Shown: in pieces, positions 21,113-22,854 of the stretch
Layout: each line of letters starts with the position of its first letter
Position numbering within the stretch: position 1 is the stretch's first letter
Assembly: GCA_002396205.1 (NCBI GenBank)
Contig: DGXB01000090.1
Location: 1 to 22,854, forward strand
Source of the DNA: Bacteroidales bacterium UBA4243
Lineage (GTDB): Bacteria > Bacteroidota > Bacteroidia > Bacteroidales > F082
Direction: 5' to 3'
DNA: 22,854 nucleotides
The notes under the pieces: model-generated
What the model saw: only the letters and a program-made list of their open reading frames with translations
The model's database searches: none
Told to the model about the DNA's origin: nothing
Made by a program: the position numbers and the translations under genes

Positions 21113-22854
21113 ATGGCACATCATCACGATCATTGCGAGCACGGCGACCATGGTCATCATGGCCACGAAGTGTGTGATTGCGAACATCACCATCATCACG
21201 AGGAAGGACTGAAAAGCCAAATAGTCAAGATCTTGGTTGCAGCGTTGCTTCTTGCAGCTGCGGTTGTGGTTGAGAAAACCTGCGACTTGACGACGTGGCA
21301 GTTGCTTTTGGTCTACCTTGTCCCATACCTATTTATAGGTTTCGACACGCTGAAGGAGGCCGCCGAGGGCTTGGCGCATGGCGAGGCCTTCAACGAACAT
21401 TTCCTCATGTCGATTGCCACCATCGGGGCACTTTGCATCGGTTTCCTCCCTGGGGCTGAGACGCAGTTTCCAGAGGCGGTGTTCGTCATGCTGTTTTTCC
21501 AGGTCGGCGAGCTTTTCGAAGGCTATGCTGAAGGCAAGAGCCGCGAGAGCATAGCGCACCTGATGGACATCCGCCCCGACGTGGCCCATGTGGATCGCAA
21601 CGGCGTGACGGAGGACGTGAGTCCCGAAGAGGTGTTGGTAGGGGAGACCATCGTGGTGAAACCTGGCGAGAAGGTGCCTCTTGACGGCGTTGTCATCGAA
21701 GGCAGTACGGCGCTCAACACGGTTGCCCTTACGGGCGAAAGCCAGCCACGCGACGTTGCCGAAGGCGACGAGGTCGTTTCAGGTTGCGTCAACCTTTCGG
21801 GCGTTGTACGCGTGCGCACCACCAAGGCCTTTGGCGAAAGCACCGTGTCGAAAATCATTGGCTTGGTGGAGAATGCCGCCGAAAACAAGTCGAAAAACGA
21901 AACGTTCATAACGCGTTTCGCCCGTATTTATACTCCCGTCGTGGTCTTTGCAGCATTGGCTTTGGCCCTGCTGCCCCCACTGTTTTTGGGCGACTTCATG
22001 GGGTCATTTGCCACTTGGCTCTATCGTGCCTTGATGTTCCTTGTGGTTTCGTGCCCGTGCGCCTTGGTCATCAGTGTGCCACTCACTTTTTTTGGCGGCA
22101 TCGGAGGCGCATCGCGTAAAGGCATCCTCGTGAAAGGCTCCAACTACATGGATGTGCTGTCGAAGGTCGACACGGTGGTGTTCGACAAGACGGGCACGCT
22201 CACGCAAGGTCAATTCGCCGTCACTGCCGTGCATCCCGAGAAGTGCGACGAGCGGCATCTGCTGCATCTTGCCGCCCACGTCGAGCATTATTCCACCCAT
22301 CCCGTTGGAGCCGCCCTTCGCGACGCCTTCCCCGACGAGGCCACCGACGGCTGCAAGCTGAGCGACGTGGAAGAGATTGCTGGACACGGCATTCGCGCCA
22401 AAGTGGAAGGCATGACGGTTTGCGTCGGCAATGCCAAAATGATGGATTCCATCGGGGTGCAATGGCATGATTGCAGCCATGTCGGCACCATCGTCCATGT
22501 TGCCATCGACGGGGAATATGCCGGCCACATCGTCATCAAGGACAAAGTGAGGGACGACAGCGCCGAGGCCATGCGCGACCTGAAGTCGATTGGCGTGAGC
22601 CGCACCGTGATGCTCACCGGCGACCGCGAAGAGGTGGGGAAGGAGGTGGCACAACAGTTGGGCATCGACGAATACCATGCCGGGCTGCTGCCTGCCGACA
22701 AAGTGGCTTATGTCGACCAACTGCTCCATTCAAGACGCTCACCCGATGCCCAACTCGCCTTCGTTGGCGACGGCATCAACGATGCCCCCGTGCTGTCGCG
22801 TGCCGATGTGGGCATAGCGATGGGCGGATTGGGCAGCGACGCCGCCATCGAGGC
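21113..22854 (+). CDS. Zn2+/Cd2+/Pb2+-type P1B ATPase (3' end outside window)
   Basis: About 580 residues of a heavy-metal efflux ATPase; the frame stays open to the end of the window. The N-terminus has no CxxC HMA domain but a histidine tail (14 His and 3 Cys in the first 29 residues: MAHHHDHCEHGDHGHHGHEV then CDCEHHHHH). Membrane helices follow at about 37-57, 63-78, 97-113 and 121-136. The actuator motif TGES is at 207-210, the metal-binding CPC at 314-316 (VVSCPCALVISVP), the phosphorylation motif DKTGT at 358-362, the His-Pro pair at 396-397 and GDGINDAP from 552. The CPC plus histidine tail points to the Zn/Cd subgroup (ZntA/CadA-like). It is divergent from the porin-imelysin-di-heme genes, sharing a 156-bp control region. 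Confidence 0.95.
   Translation, partial: MAHHHDHCEHGDHGHHGHEVCDCEHHHHHEEGLKSQIVKILVAALLLAAAVVVEKTCDLTTWQLLLVYLVPYLFIGFDTLKEAAEGLAHGEAFNEHFLMSIATIGALCIGFLPGAETQFPEAVFVMLFFQVGELFEGYAEGKSRESIAHLMDIRPDVAHVDRNGVTEDVSPEEVLVGETIVVKPGEKVPLDGVVIEGSTALNTVALTGESQPRDVAEGDEVVSGCVNLSGVVRVRTTKAFGESTVSKIIGLVENAAENKSKNETFITRFARIYTPVVVFAALALALLPPLFLGDFMGSFATWLYRALMFLVVSCPCALVISVPLTFFGGIGGASRKGILVKGSNYMDVLSKVDTVVFDKTGTLTQGQFAVTAVHPEKCDERHLLHLAAHVEHYSTHPVGAALRDAFPDEATDGCKLSDVEEIAGHGIRAKVEGMTVCVGNAKMMDSIGVQWHDCSHVGTIVHVAIDGEYAGHIVIKDKVRDDSAEAMRDLKSIGVSRTVMLTGDREEVGKEVAQQLGIDEYHAGLLPADKVAYVDQLLHSRRSPDAQLAFVGDGINDAPVLSRADVGIAMGGLGSDAAIE

Noticed and set aside
22004..22729. 241-codon minus-strand open frame inside the P-type ATPase
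   Set aside because: Shadow of the ATPase gene, which carries all catalytic motifs in the plus-strand frame.

Overview
The window looks like chromosomal DNA of a Bacteroidota (Bacteroidales-like) bacterium. The support is TAnnTTTG-type -7 promoter boxes, Bacteroidota-style lipoproteins, a C-terminal type IX secretion (Por) sorting-like domain, a long fused CcsB-CcsA protein, an imelysin/di-heme protein pair, and very tight ATGA-coupled operons. GC content is fairly high for the phylum. I see no rRNA, tRNA, CRISPR array, integrase or transposase. Species cannot be read from the sequence.

Region 1 (1-10,061) is a lipid-assembly locus in two convergent operons. The plus-strand operon is the end of an adenylate-forming acyl-CoA/acyl-ACP synthetase, an acyl carrier protein and a ~371-aa GNAT-fold N-acyltransferase-like protein. 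The minus-strand operon, in transcription order, is an MMPL/RND exporter, a FakA-type fatty acid kinase, a DegV/FakB-type fatty-acid-binding protein, a second ~371-aa N-acyltransferase-like protein, PlsX (acyl-phosphate:ACP acyltransferase), a second ACP and a LolA-like periplasmic carrier. Together these encode a plausible route: free fatty acid -> acyl-phosphate (FakA/FakB) -> acyl-ACP (PlsX) -> N-acylated product (GNATs) -> export (MMPL, LolA-like). The product is unknown. A ceramide-like, sulfonolipid-like or aminolipid product, or one related to the aryl-polyene export machinery, are the hypotheses I consider.

Region 2 (10,062-14,731) holds a divergent SDR oxidoreductase on the plus strand, then a minus-strand series: fused CcsB/CcsA cytochrome c maturation protein, YbgC-type thioesterase and PhzF-family isomerase.

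Region 3 (14,732-16,702) is degenerate and repeat-rich. It holds the remains of a secreted GLUG/Por-sorting protein (5' truncated and frameshifted) carrying five different palindromic repeat elements in frame, fused to the remains of a small membrane protein gene. Two terminator-like hairpins bound it.

Region 4 (16,703-22,854) looks metal-related. A minus-strand outer-membrane porin-like protein, imelysin lipoprotein and di-heme c-type lipoprotein lie divergently from a plus-strand Zn/Cd-type P1B ATPase with a histidine-rich N-terminus that runs off the window. The CcsBA protein is the kind of machinery that would attach heme to the CxxCH sites of the di-heme protein.
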